Part shown: positions 44,301-53,074 of the stretch, piece after piece
Position numbering within the stretch: position 1 is the first letter of the stretch
Layout of the letters: each line of letters starts with the position of its first letter
NCBI GenBank assembly: GCA_900318685.1
Contig: ONLL01000013.1
Coordinates: 20,750-84,749 of the forward strand
Direction: 5' to 3'
Length of the DNA stretch: 64,000 bases
Origin: an uncultured Prevotellaceae bacterium
GTDB lineage: Bacteria > Bacteroidota > Bacteroidia > Bacteroidales > Bacteroidaceae
Notes under the pieces: generated by a model
What the model was told of the DNA's origin: nothing
The model's input: the letters and a program-made list of their open reading frames with translations, nothing else
Database searches by the model: none
Made by a program: the position numbers and the translations under genes

Positions 44301-44908
44301 TCCTCGCCTGCGTTCTTGGGAGCAGAGGGCAGACTGCCGTCGGTAGTGTACATCAGGGTCGTTCCTTCAGGAATGTCGACTTTGACGCTGAGTGAGCCCG
44401 TGAAGAGCTTGCTGCCAATGCTGACGACAGGAGCGTCCAGTCGTTTGTCGGCGAACTTTGCTGTGGCATTGCTCTCGCCAGGGGTGGCATTTGCTGTCCA
44501 TCCCCATGTGTCGCCTCCGTCAGATGTCCTGGCCCATGCGGTGTGGCTGATGGCCTCAGGATATTCCTGACTGGTGACCAGCTGTCCCTGGGCATTGCTG
44601 AGGTAGATGGTGCCTCCGTCGCAGTCGAGCTTGAAGTTGGCCTGTGTCTCTTTGATGTCATTCGACCCAAGCCAAACGACAAAGTAACCCTTGGCGGGAA
44701 TGCTGCCTATGTCACGGGGCATCTGCCAGCGTTTCAGGTTGCTGGCATCGTCGCTGAGATACATGCCACCCAGGTTGACGGCTTCGTCGCCAGGGTTGTA
44801 GAGTTCTATCCAACTGTCGAAGTTAATAGCTGGGCTCAATACTTCGCCAACGTTAGCTGCCATCAGCTCGTTGACGATCAGTGCTACCGATGCAATTGCA
44901 GTAATCAT
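41369..44908 (-). CDS. CotH-kinase-like cell-surface protein with lamin-tail and CBM-like domains
   Basis: 1179 residues from ATG 44908 (MITAIASVALIVNELMAAN); the longer frame starts with TTG inside the -7 box. Order: lamin-tail domain (about 10-130; DSWIELYNPGDEAVNLGGMYLSDD), a chitobiase-C-like strand (TTLMYTTDGSLPSAP), a CBM-like module of the type in the 37520 protein (QFFVYTPDH...QAHRTPGDY...VTTEWQEI), a CotH kinase-like domain (TILVRNGGNDIWTHNARFLDPALE, GVLNLREPNNDKFAY, RFISFDLDYAFA), a second lamin-tail domain (DWVELYNTTSSPIDIEGMYLSDN), and a C-terminal type-A sorting domain (NLAGQHVDQLPA, LPNGVYVALITD). Role unknown; likely surface attached. Opposite in strand to its neighbours in the xylan locus. 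Confidence 0.82.
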   Translation of the reverse strand: MITAIASVALIVNELMAANVGEVLSPAINFDSWIELYNPGDEAVNLGGMYLSDDASNLKRWQMPRDIGSIPAKGYFVVWLGSNDIKETQANFKLDCDGGTIYLSNAQGQLVTSQEYPEAISHTAWARTSDGGDTWGWTANATPGESNATAKFADKRLDAPVVSIGSKLFTGSLSVKVDIPEGTTLMYTTDGSLPSAPKNAGEEVSPWTDYVINGNCEGTDASSFVCRDGNGNGDVNRITDGIGVDGSRGVKVHSVSGAANEWTTQFFVYTPDHVWNTGEHYRFRMSVRADKPSRINVQAHRTPGDYITGNMLDGSYNVTTEWQEIVYEGDVTQSQAGENWSGGGGWWGGWDEGDVTCTLQTIAFNLNYQKNTDNNFYFDNISWESFDDGSANSDASQESKDGLFTVSKTTNYTFRLFQDGFLPSVPVTRSYIQTSNNYTLPVISIVGDKRHFTDPKIGLDCDGDGTNGKTGNGQDWPRNYNQPWERPVNFSFINTDGEMEFNQDVNIKVSGGWTRSQRYRSFKLKSSKIYDGLNRFDYSFFPQKPYIRNKTILVRNGGNDIWTHNARFLDPALETIIQRSGIDLDVQSYVPIIEYVNGELRGVLNLREPNNDKFAYANWGYDDEELDAFENMQMKNGTDEVIKRIFELAKHVNDAGVYDELATLLDIDEFTNYMAVTMYLDNDDWPNNNIKAYRSQNDGRYRFISFDLDYAFALRNFNTHNDNPFPYFLDFKTASTVNGEGNFNKDIVNLLLNLLNHEGYRRKFIDTFCIVAGSVFEPTKANAIVDELLAKVKPMTDLMKQQRINDGHEPERAANTIKSKLKGRSDRLTGYLKNFEPVKLSDATKQSVTLNANTEGARLFINGIAIPYSDFQGQLFAPVLLRAEAPGGYRFTGWKKGNAIVSTEAEMSLPTGSSVSLTATFEPMSADDLAAQGITPVRINEVSAANGIYVNEYFKRNDWVELYNTTSSPIDIEGMYLSDNPDKPLKYQITKGDTKASTIIPAHGYLTIWCDKLDPLSQLHASFKLAAEGGEVILTAKDESWSDHLAYAEMKSDETAGRYPDGSNEVIAMNIPTIAKTNITSSYAVSIEQPGQTGIRDLAAESNGLSARYVVGNLVIRSNSDSDVTITISNLAGQHVDQLPATILSGMAEASLAHLPNGVYVALITDKQGHKVSCKFIRK

Positions 44909-44935
44909 AATGCGTGTGTGTCTTATAATTGTGTG

Positions 44936-44943
44936 CAAAGGTA
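44936..44943 (-). promoter_or_regulatory. promoter -7 box of the CotH gene
   Basis: TACCTTTG on the minus strand followed by CACAC, 28 bp before the chosen ATG. It rules out the longer frame. Confidence 0.7.
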
Positions 44944-45063
44944 CAAATTATTTTCATAACTTGAAGGGGCGAATTGCTTCAAAAACATTAAAGGAGTTAT
45001 CGTGTGTAACATATTTTAAAATAAATGATACATTCGATGGGGGTGTGGAAGCAAGAAGTTTCG

Positions 45064-45071
45064 TAAATTTG
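45064..45071 (+). promoter_or_regulatory. promoter -7 box of the GH43-to-GH3 operon
   Basis: TAAATTTG followed by TAG matches TAnnTTTG and lies 66 bp before the GH43 ATG. Small gaps after it suggest one transcript through at least GH3. Confidence 0.6.
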
Positions 45072-45136
45072 TAGCCAAATTCTGATAATACCTAATAAAG
45101 ACGAGAAAAAATCAAAACCCAAAGTAAAAACAGAAG

Positions 45137-46561
45137 ATGAAAAAGTATTTAATGATAGCCGGAATGTGTTGCCTGTGCGAGTTTGCTCAAGCCCAGACAG
45201 CACAAGTGATTCAGCCCGAGCAGTGCAACATGCCGCTGTTCCAGACAAAGTATACGGCTGACCCTTCGCCCATCGTCGTGGGCGACACACTTTTTGTGTT
45301 TACCTCACATGATGCCTCACCAGAAGATATTCCCGATGCCAATGAAAAGAACTCGGCTGGATTCTTCATGTACGACTGGCTCCTGTGGTCGACTACCGAC
45401 ATGGTCAACTGGACGGAGCATGGCGCTGTGGCCTCGCTGAGGGATTTTGAGTGGCGCAGTAGGGAGAATGGTGCCTGGGCCATCCAGACGGTGGAGCGCA
45501 ACGGCAAGTACTATCTCTATGCTCCGCTCCACGGACATGGCATCGGCGTACTCGTCAGTGATTCGCCTTACGGACCATTTAAGGACCCGCTGGGCAAGCC
45601 GCTGGTGTGGCAGAAGGAGCATTGGGATGACATCGACCCGACAGTCTTCACCGATGATGACGGCCAGGCCTACATGTACTGGGGCAACCCCAATACCTAT
45701 TATGCCCTGCTCAATGACGACATGATCTCGCTGAAGAGCGATATCGTGAAGCTCGACTATCACATTGAGCACTATCAGGAAGGCCCTTGGTTCTACAAGC
45801 GCAACGGCCATTATTACCTGTCGTATGCCACTACCTGCTGCCCTGAGGCATTGGGCTATGCCATGAGCAATTCGCCTACGGGTCCCTGGGAGAGCAAGGG
45901 ATACATTATGCGTCCCACCGAGCGTGACCGTGGTAATCATCCTGGCATCGTAGACTATAAGGGTCACAGCTATATCTTCGGACAAAACTATGACCTGATG
46001 CACTTGGAGACCTTCATCCATCATGAGCGTCGCAGCGTCAGTGCCACGGAGATCACCTACAATGCCGACGGCACGATACAGGAAGTGCCTTACTGGCTCG
46101 ACCAGAAGCCTATGCAGCAGCTGCAATGGCTGAATCCTTACCAGAGGGTCGAGGCCGAGACGATGGCCTGGGGCTATGGGCTGAAGAGTGCCAAGATGGG
46201 CATCCCCAACACGGGCGTGGTGAAGGACATGCCGTATTCTACGGGCAGGAAGAACATGTATGTCACTCATATCGACAACGGCGAATATATCCGTCTGCGT
46301 GGTGTGGACTTCGGCAACACCATTCCCAAGAGCTTCAACATCGTGGCATCCACTACCCAGGGATGTACTGTCACACTCCGTCTGGACGGTGTCTGCGGAT
46401 CGATTATCGGCACACTTAACATCACTCCGACCAAGTCGCTGGATGATTACCAGACCTTCACTTCAGAGGTGAAGCATGCCATTGGTGTCCACGATCTTTA
46501 TATCTGCTTCAGCAATGCCAGCGGAGAGACCCATCTCGACTGGTGGAAGTTCAACAAGTAA
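45137..46561 (+). CDS. glycoside hydrolase family 43 with CBM6
   Basis: 474 residues, signal peptide 1-20. Five-bladed propeller residues: base Asp42 (KYTADPSPIVV), pKa-modulating Asp167 (DDIDPTVFTDDDG), general acid Glu215 (HYQEGPWFYKRNGHYYLSYA). A CBM6 follows (about 335-474; YQRVEAETMAW, HIDNGEYIRLRGVDFG, HLDWWKF). Enzymes of this type are beta-xylosidases or arabinofuranosidases acting on (arabino)xylan. First gene of the co-directional run; the esterase gene follows after 22 bp. Confidence 0.92.
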   Translation: MKKYLMIAGMCCLCEFAQAQTAQVIQPEQCNMPLFQTKYTADPSPIVVGDTLFVFTSHDASPEDIPDANEKNSAGFFMYDWLLWSTTDMVNWTEHGAVASLRDFEWRSRENGAWAIQTVERNGKYYLYAPLHGHGIGVLVSDSPYGPFKDPLGKPLVWQKEHWDDIDPTVFTDDDGQAYMYWGNPNTYYALLNDDMISLKSDIVKLDYHIEHYQEGPWFYKRNGHYYLSYATTCCPEALGYAMSNSPTGPWESKGYIMRPTERDRGNHPGIVDYKGHSYIFGQNYDLMHLETFIHHERRSVSATEITYNADGTIQEVPYWLDQKPMQQLQWLNPYQRVEAETMAWGYGLKSAKMGIPNTGVVKDMPYSTGRKNMYVTHIDNGEYIRLRGVDFGNTIPKSFNIVASTTQGCTVTLRLDGVCGSIIGTLNITPTKSLDDYQTFTSEVKHAIGVHDLYICFSNASGETHLDWWKFNK

Positions 46562-46583
46562 TTAATAATTCAACAAACAAATA

Positions 46584-47549
46584 ATGAATGCTATGAAAAA
46601 GTTATTGCTATCAGTGATTATGGCAAGTGTTGGCATGACTATGTCGGCACAGCCGGGAGGCGGCTTTGGAGTCTTTGGCGGTTTCCAGCGCCCACAGGTT
46701 AAACTCGAGACTTCTCAGGAGTGGAAAGATGTCAACTATGCAGGCGACGCCCAGGCTTATCACACCTGCGACATTTATCTCCCTAAGCAGGAGAAGGCAT
46801 CCTATCCCGTTGTCATCCACATCTATGGCAGTGCGTGGTTCAGCAACAACGGCAAGGGTAATGCCGACTTGGGCACTATTGTCAAGGCTCTGCTCGATGC
46901 AGGCTTCGCTGTGGTATGTCCCAACCATCGCTCGAGCATGGATGCCAAGTGGCCCGCACAGATTCACGATATCCGTGCCGTCATCCGCTTTGTTCGCGGT
47001 GAGGCAGAAAAGTATAAGTTCGATCCTTCATTTGTCGCCACGAGCGGCTTCTCTTCTGGCGGACATCTCTCTTCTGTCGCTGCTACCACCAGCGGTGTGA
47101 AGCAGACCAAGGTGGGCACTGTCGACATCGACCTCGAGGGCAATGTGGGCTGTCATCTCGATCAAGAGAGCTATGTCAATGCTGCCTGTGACTGGTCGGG
47201 GCCTGTCGACCTGACTGCAATGGATTGCGGCGATGCCATGAAGATGGGCGATAACAGTCCTGAGGATGTGCTGCTCAACTCGAAGCTCTCGCAAGAGCCC
47301 GACAAGTACCTTTCCCTCAGTGCCACCAACTATGTCAGCAAGAAGTGTCCCCCCATCATCATCTTCCACGGTGAGAAGGACAATGTGGTGCCCTGCTGCC
47401 AGGGAAAGAAATTCTTTGAGCTGCTGAAGGCTGCCGGCGTCAAGACCGAGGCAACGTTCATTCCTGAGGGAGGCCACGGCATGGGCATGTATGCCGAGGA
47501 GAACCTCCAGAAGATGGTGAACTTCCTGAAGGAAGCTATGAAAAAGTAA
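46584..47549 (+). CDS. secreted alpha/beta-hydrolase esterase (BD-FAE-like)
   Basis: 321 residues; a start at codon 4 (MKKLLLSVIMAS) is equally possible. The signal peptide ends near AQ23. Oxyanion region HIYGSAWFSNNGKG, nucleophile Ser158 in SGFSSGGH, acid in FHGEKDNVVP, His in EGGHGMGMY. This is the BD-FAE/acetyl-xylan-esterase-like subgroup. A glycine-rich stretch (PGGGFGVFGGFQRP) directly follows the signal peptide. It would remove acetyl or feruloyl groups from xylan. It lies 22 bp after GH43 and 32 bp before the next esterase. Confidence 0.85.
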   Translation: MNAMKKLLLSVIMASVGMTMSAQPGGGFGVFGGFQRPQVKLETSQEWKDVNYAGDAQAYHTCDIYLPKQEKASYPVVIHIYGSAWFSNNGKGNADLGTIVKALLDAGFAVVCPNHRSSMDAKWPAQIHDIRAVIRFVRGEAEKYKFDPSFVATSGFSSGGHLSSVAATTSGVKQTKVGTVDIDLEGNVGCHLDQESYVNAACDWSGPVDLTAMDCGDAMKMGDNSPEDVLLNSKLSQEPDKYLSLSATNYVSKKCPPIIIFHGEKDNVVPCCQGKKFFELLKAAGVKTEATFIPEGGHGMGMYAEENLQKMVNFLKEAMKK

Positions 47550-47581
47550 CAACTAACTAAATCGTACTAAATTATACCACT

Positions 47582-49627
47582 ATGAAGAAAGCATTATTAT
47601 TAACCATGTTTCTCGGTTGTGCCTTCGTAGCATCGGCACAGCCGCGTTGCAATGCCGACGGTACGGTGACATTCCAGTACAAGAACGAATCGGCTAAGTC
47701 GGTCTTGGTCGATGTGCAGTTTGCCGGACGCAAGGAGATGACCCGTGGTGACGACGGAACCTGGACGGTGACCCTTGGTCCTGTTGCCCCCGACATGTAT
47801 CCTTACTGCTTTGTCGTAGACGGCATTAGCGTGATGGACCCGAATAATCCGCTGTACTTCCCCAACGAAGGCTTCAAGAACAGCCTGCTGGAGATCAAGT
47901 CAAAGGACGGTTCGTTGGCCCATGAGATCAAGGACGTACCCCACGGACGTGTGGAGTATATCCATTACTTCTCGAAGAGCCTTGGCGGCACCAACAACGC
48001 CATAGTCTATCTGCCGCCCAGCTACACTACGATGGGCATGCAGTTCAACATGGGCGACCAGAAGAAGTACCCCGTGTTCTACCTCATCAGCGGCACTACC
48101 GACACCGAGGAGGTTTACTACAAGGTGGGACGTGTGAACTATATCCTCGACAACCTCATCGCCGAGAAGAAGGCCAAGGAGATGATCGTCGTGCTGCCCT
48201 ATGGCAATCCTACGAAGCTGTTGCCTCCTAAGGGTGATGCCGGTGGCGCCCCCCAGATGAACTTTGGCAATGATGTGTTCAGCAAGGATCTCATCAACGA
48301 CCTGATGCCATACATCGAGAAGAACTACCGTACGGTGAACAACCGTGACAACCGTGCCATCGGAGGCTTCTCGCGTGGAGGTAATCAGGCCCTGCTCAAC
48401 GGTCTGACCAACCTCGACAAGTTCTCCTACCTCTGCTCCTACAGCTCTTTCACTTCGACTACTATTCCTGAAGTCTACGACAATGCTGATGCCACCAACA
48501 AGAAGATCAACCTCTTCTGGCTTGGCGTCGGTACCGATGACTTCCTCTATGGCACTGCCCGCGACTATATGGCTTTCCTCGATGAGAAGGGCATCACCAG
48601 CGTGAAGGAGTTCACTTCCGACAAGTTCGGCCATACATGGATGAATGCCAAGTACTTCCTGAGCAAGACCCTCCCGCTGCTCTTCAATAAGAAAGCTTCC
48701 GAGGAGGCTATGAAGGGCGCACAGCCGACACCGGCTGCCACAGGTCAGGAGCAGCAGTTCACACCAGGCGTGATGGCCCGTCTCTTCCCGCGTCCTATCA
48801 TCTCTCCTGAGTATGGCGAGGAGTCCATCACCTTCCGCTTCAAGGCTCCCGATGCCAAGAAGGTGCTGCTGCAGTGTGAGATGCTGCCCGACGGCATCGA
48901 GATGCAGCGTGACAGCGATGGCGTGTGGAGCTGTTCGATGAGCGATTATCTCTATGAGACCTTCGAGTACTGCTTCATCGTCGACGGAACGCTTGTCGCC
49001 GACCCCAGCAATATGTATCTCTCGCCCGACCGCGGCTTTAAGTTCAGCATTGCCGACAATCCCCGTTCTCCCTTCAACTTCGCTTCTCAGGGCGAAATTG
49101 AGCATGGACGCACCAGCTACGATATGGAGCGCCAGGAGGCCTGGTACACCTCGCCTATTCCTGCCAACCAGATGATGATGCCCGTCTTTGTCCAGCTTAT
49201 TCCTGGCGAGGATGATACGATGGAGAGCTGGTTTAAGATTGGCGGTGCCGATGCCATTGCCGACCAGCTGTTGGCAGAGGGCAAGACCAAGCCCGTTATC
49301 CTCACCACCAGCGCTATGGATTTCATGCCGCAGGGTGGTCAGGGGGGCATGCAGATGCCTGGCTTCAATATCCGTTCGCTGAAGGCTGACGACTATCCTA
49401 CATGGACGCAGCGCCGTCGCGCATTGGTCAAGCTGCTCACCGAGATTGGCAAGGAGCCTGCCAACACCTTCCCAGGCATGGGAGGCTTTGGCGGTGGCCG
49501 TAATGGTGGCGGCCGTAATGGTGGTGGCAATCGTCGTGGTGGCGGCTTCGGTGGAGGAGGCGGCTTCGGTGGCGGCTTTGGTGGCGGTGGCTTCGGTGGA
49601 GGCTTCCCCCAGGGTGGCGGTTTCTAA
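47582..49627 (+). CDS. CE1-type esterase with two E-set domains and a glycine-rich tail
   Basis: 681 residues, signal peptide 1-20. E-set/CBM48-like domain (about 22-110), then an esterase-D-like CE1 domain (about 125-375) with nucleophile Ser in IGGFSRGGNQAL and His in KFGHTWMNAKYFL, as in Bacteroidetes feruloyl/acetyl-xylan esterases. A second E-set domain (about 395-505) leads into a partial esterase-like segment (FVQLIPGEDDTMESWFKIGGADAIADQLL) that lacks a GxSxG motif. The last 50 residues are almost only Gly, Phe, Asn and Arg, with repeated GGFGG and GGRNGG units. It lies 32 bp after the previous esterase. Confidence 0.85.
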   Translation: MKKALLLTMFLGCAFVASAQPRCNADGTVTFQYKNESAKSVLVDVQFAGRKEMTRGDDGTWTVTLGPVAPDMYPYCFVVDGISVMDPNNPLYFPNEGFKNSLLEIKSKDGSLAHEIKDVPHGRVEYIHYFSKSLGGTNNAIVYLPPSYTTMGMQFNMGDQKKYPVFYLISGTTDTEEVYYKVGRVNYILDNLIAEKKAKEMIVVLPYGNPTKLLPPKGDAGGAPQMNFGNDVFSKDLINDLMPYIEKNYRTVNNRDNRAIGGFSRGGNQALLNGLTNLDKFSYLCSYSSFTSTTIPEVYDNADATNKKINLFWLGVGTDDFLYGTARDYMAFLDEKGITSVKEFTSDKFGHTWMNAKYFLSKTLPLLFNKKASEEAMKGAQPTPAATGQEQQFTPGVMARLFPRPIISPEYGEESITFRFKAPDAKKVLLQCEMLPDGIEMQRDSDGVWSCSMSDYLYETFEYCFIVDGTLVADPSNMYLSPDRGFKFSIADNPRSPFNFASQGEIEHGRTSYDMERQEAWYTSPIPANQMMMPVFVQLIPGEDDTMESWFKIGGADAIADQLLAEGKTKPVILTTSAMDFMPQGGQGGMQMPGFNIRSLKADDYPTWTQRRRALVKLLTEIGKEPANTFPGMGGFGGGRNGGGRNGGGNRRGGGFGGGGGFGGGFGGGGFGGGFPQGGGF

Positions 49628-49669
49628 TCAGTTCTTGGTTCACAGTTAATAGTATTGAGTACAGAGTTG

Positions 49670-51493
49670 ATGAAAAAGTATTCAGCGTTGATCCTATGGG
49701 TGGGAAGCCTGGCAGTGGTGGCTGGCGTGCTGCTCATTTGCGAGCCACACTTCCTGTGGAAGGTGCAGGAGATGAACCTCTTCCTCCATTCCTCGCTTTT
49801 CTTCAAGGAGCAACTTGTGGTGTCGGGAGGACTGCTCACGTGGTTGAGTGCCTTCTTCACCCAGTTTCTCTACTATCCCTGGCTGGGAGTGACGGTGTTG
49901 TGCCTGTGGTGGCTGCTGCTGATGTGGCTCATACAGCGCACCTTCCGTGTGTCAGGGCGCTGGGCAGTGCTGATGCTTGTTCCCGTCGCTCTGTTGCTCA
50001 TTACGATTGTCGATCAGGGCTACTGGATTTATATTCTGAAGTTGCGCGGGCATTTCTTTGCCGCTACCATCGGCACTACCGCTGTGGTGGCGCTGCTGTG
50101 GGGCTATCGTTGTATACCCCCGAAATACTGCCTGCGTCCGCTTTATATCTTTCTCACGGCAGCCGTCGGCTATCCGCTGATGGGTATCTACGGGCTGGCG
50201 GCTGCCCTCTTGATGGGATTGTGGAGCTGGAAGCTTGACCGCAAGTCAGGTGCTCTGGCATGTTGCCTCGTTGCCGTACTGGCGGCGGCGGTCGTGCCTC
50301 TGCTTTGTTATCGTTACGTCTACTACCAGACCAATCTCGCGAACATCTATTATACTGGCCTGCCCCTCTATTATGTCACCGAGGAGTACCATGCCTATTA
50401 CCTGCCTTACTATCTGTTGGCACTCTTCTTCGTAGTGATGGCTCTGACCTATGGGCCTAGGCAGAAGGAACCGCGCAAGTTGAAGTCTTCCTGGGCATCC
50501 CTCGTGGGACAAGTGGCTGTCGTGGCATTGCTGGCATGGGTAGTGGCACATTTCTGGTACAAGGACGAGAACTACCACCACGAGCTGGCCATGCAGCATA
50601 GCATTGAGCAGCTTGACTGGCAAGGTGTCATCGACGAGGCCGGCAAGCAGAGCGACGAGCCCACACGTGCCATCGTGATGATGCGCAACCTGGCTTTGTC
50701 GCGCCTCGGGCGTCAGGGCAACGAGATGTTTCTCTTCCGGAATGGCTCCAAAGCCTACAATGCACCTTTCGACATGCGGCTGATGCTGGTTTGCGGACCG
50801 CTCATCTACTATCAGTATGGCATGCTGAACTACTGCAACCGCCTCTGCACAGAGATGGGCGTGGAGTTCAACTGGCGCCCCGAGTACCTGAAAAACATGG
50901 TGAAATGTGCCATCCTCAGCCATGAGCCGGCCTTGGCCCGCAAGTACCTCGGACTGCTCCGTCAGACCCTTTTCTTCGGTTCTTGGGCTGACTGGGCCGA
51001 GAACCTGCTGCGCCATCCAGACCAGATTGCCGCTGATGCTGAGCTGTCGGCTGTCTCCCACATGCTACATTATAATAATGTGCTCAGTTCCGACCAGGGC
51101 AATATCGAGCGGTTCCTTATGCAGCGGCTCGCCATCAGCACCTATGCCGACGACCCTGTCTTCCAGGAACAGGCGCTGCTGGCCACCCTCTGGACCCACG
51201 ACATCCAGGAGTTCTGGGAGCGTTTCGCCGACTATATCCGCCTTCATCCTGGTCAGTCTTTGCCTCGCTACTATCAGGAAGCTGCCTATCTCTATGGCAA
51301 GCTGCAGGGTAGGGAAGACCTCGACCGCATGCCTTTCGACAATTCGGTGAAGGAGAGCTTCGGCCGATTCATGCAGTTTGCCCCGAAATACAATGATACT
51401 GACGTAGAGGTGGCCCGTGAGGCCCTCTATCCAGCCTTCGGACAGACCTATTACTACGACTATTATACTATGAGCCAACTACCTGAATACTAA
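49670..51493 (+). CDS. DUF6057 polytopic membrane protein
   Basis: 607 residues from ATG 49670 (MKKYSALILWVG). The first half has about 10 hydrophobic segments. The second half (from about 295) is soluble and tetratricopeptide-like: HSIEQLDWQGVIDEAGKQ, ARKYLGLLRQT, PRYYQEAAYLYGK. It fits DUF6057, a Bacteroidetes family often next to a TolB-like lipoprotein in glycan loci; no function is known to me. The neighbouring gene starts 3 bp after its stop, so the two are tightly coupled. It lies 42 bp after the glycine-rich esterase. Confidence 0.78.
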   Translation: MKKYSALILWVGSLAVVAGVLLICEPHFLWKVQEMNLFLHSSLFFKEQLVVSGGLLTWLSAFFTQFLYYPWLGVTVLCLWWLLLMWLIQRTFRVSGRWAVLMLVPVALLLITIVDQGYWIYILKLRGHFFAATIGTTAVVALLWGYRCIPPKYCLRPLYIFLTAAVGYPLMGIYGLAAALLMGLWSWKLDRKSGALACCLVAVLAAAVVPLLCYRYVYYQTNLANIYYTGLPLYYVTEEYHAYYLPYYLLALFFVVMALTYGPRQKEPRKLKSSWASLVGQVAVVALLAWVVAHFWYKDENYHHELAMQHSIEQLDWQGVIDEAGKQSDEPTRAIVMMRNLALSRLGRQGNEMFLFRNGSKAYNAPFDMRLMLVCGPLIYYQYGMLNYCNRLCTEMGVEFNWRPEYLKNMVKCAILSHEPALARKYLGLLRQTLFFGSWADWAENLLRHPDQIAADAELSAVSHMLHYNNVLSSDQGNIERFLMQRLAISTYADDPVFQEQALLATLWTHDIQEFWERFADYIRLHPGQSLPRYYQEAAYLYGKLQGREDLDRMPFDNSVKESFGRFMQFAPKYNDTDVEVAREALYPAFGQTYYYDYYTMSQLPEY

Positions 51494-51496
51494 GCT

Positions 51497-53026
51497 ATGA
51501 TACTACTCTCATGCCTGCTGCTGTCCCTGCTGTTGCTTGCGTCCTGCTCGACGTCCGTGCCTCAGAGCTATACTGAGACGGGCACCCTGCCGGCCATATA
51601 TCCCGACTATGTCGATGTCACCGTGCCGGTCAACATCGCACCGCTCACTTTCGAGTACGACGGCGATGCCGAGCAGATGATAGCCCGCTATAGCCACGGT
51701 GGCACCGAGATTGTCTGTGCCGACAAGATGCAGCCCAGCCTCTCTGACTGGCGCACTCTGACTGCGCAGGCACAGGGCGATGCCATCCAGGTCGATGTCT
51801 ACACCCGCAGCGGCGACCAGTGGCAGCACCACAAGCCTTTCAGCATCTACGTCTCGCCCGATAGCATCGACCCTTATCTCAGCTATCGCCTCATACCTCC
51901 CTCGTTTGTCAGCTACGAGGCCCTCACCATCAGCCAGCGCTGCCTGGAGAACTATGACGAGAGCGTCATCTACGACAACATGCTCTGTGGCTTCGAGAAG
52001 GAGGGCCAGTGCATCAACTGCCACAGCTATCAGCAGTTCAACCCCCAGCGCATGCAGTTTCATGCACGTCAGAAGAGTGGGGGCACCATTATCGCCTATG
52101 ATGGAGACATCAAGAAGGTCAACATGCGCAACGACTCCATCCTCTCGGCAGGTGTCTATCCTGCCTGGCATCCCTGGTTGAAGCTCATTGTCTATTCCAC
52201 GGACCTTACCCACCAGAGTTTCCATACTACCGATCCAAATAAGATTGAGGTGTTCGATGTCGAGAGCGACATCATCGCCTATGACATCGACCGCGACGAG
52301 GTGACCAATCTCGAGAACGATACCACCAAGTTTGAGGTCTTCCCCGCCTGGGCTCCCGACGGGCGCACGCTCTACTACTGCAGCGCCGATTTCCAGCGTC
52401 AGGACTCTACCATCAGCAAGAACGTTGAGGTGGTGCTTCGGGCCACCGACCTCCATTACAATATCTATAAGAAGAGCTTCGACCCCGACACCCGTCGTTT
52501 CGGTCCTTCCGAGCCGGTGTTCATTGCCGACACGCTGCTCACCGCTGCCGAAGGCGATACGCTGGAGGTACAGGAGAGAGGCATGAGTGCCGTTCTCCCA
52601 CGCATCTCGCCTGATGGGCGATACCTGCTTTTCACGATGGGCAGCTACGGCTATTTCCACATCTGGCACCACGATGCCGACCTCTGGATGCTGGATCTCC
52701 AGACAGGCGAGGCACGCCCTCTCGACGAGGTCAACTCCCCCGACACCGAGAGCTATCACACCTGGTCGAGCAACGGGCGGTGGATTGTGTTCAGCAGTCG
52801 TCGTGACGATGGCAACTACACCCGTCCGTTCTTCGCCCACCTCGATGCTTCAGGGCACTTCGCCAAGCCCTTCGAGCTGCCGTCGGCCGACCCCGACTAT
52901 CATCGTCAGTTCCTGCGCTGCTACAACATCCCTGAGTTCATGCTCGGGCCTGTCACCATCAGTCCGCAGACCTTTGCCGATGTGCTCAAGGGCGAAGGGC
53001 AGCCCGTCAAGTACGTCAGGTTTTAA
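51497..53026 (+). CDS. TolB-like lipoprotein with a CxxCH motif
   Basis: 509 residues. Signal peptide with lipobox LLASC (Cys17). Residues about 200-490 carry PD40/TolB propeller blades: YPAWHPWLKLIVYST, FPAWAPDGRTLYYCS, LPRISPDGRYLLFTM, YHTWSSNGRWIVFSS. Before the propeller a CINCH motif (Cys172-His176) in EGQCINCHSYQQFNPQRM looks like a c-type haem site. The heme assignment is inference: one motif without other cytochrome features. It starts 3 bp after the DUF6057 gene and probably works with it at the outer or inner membrane surface. Confidence 0.78.
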   Translation: MILLSCLLLSLLLLASCSTSVPQSYTETGTLPAIYPDYVDVTVPVNIAPLTFEYDGDAEQMIARYSHGGTEIVCADKMQPSLSDWRTLTAQAQGDAIQVDVYTRSGDQWQHHKPFSIYVSPDSIDPYLSYRLIPPSFVSYEALTISQRCLENYDESVIYDNMLCGFEKEGQCINCHSYQQFNPQRMQFHARQKSGGTIIAYDGDIKKVNMRNDSILSAGVYPAWHPWLKLIVYSTDLTHQSFHTTDPNKIEVFDVESDIIAYDIDRDEVTNLENDTTKFEVFPAWAPDGRTLYYCSADFQRQDSTISKNVEVVLRATDLHYNIYKKSFDPDTRRFGPSEPVFIADTLLTAAEGDTLEVQERGMSAVLPRISPDGRYLLFTMGSYGYFHIWHHDADLWMLDLQTGEARPLDEVNSPDTESYHTWSSNGRWIVFSSRRDDGNYTRPFFAHLDASGHFAKPFELPSADPDYHRQFLRCYNIPEFMLGPVTISPQTFADVLKGEGQPVKYVRF

Positions 53027-53074
53027 CTGAGTTTTGAGTGTTTAGTGACAATACAAGATAAAGAGAATCATTAT

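Noticed and set aside
51509-52840. 443-codon frame antisense to the TolB-like gene
   Set aside because: Shadow of the real gene with propeller repeats and lipobox; no signal, no domain.
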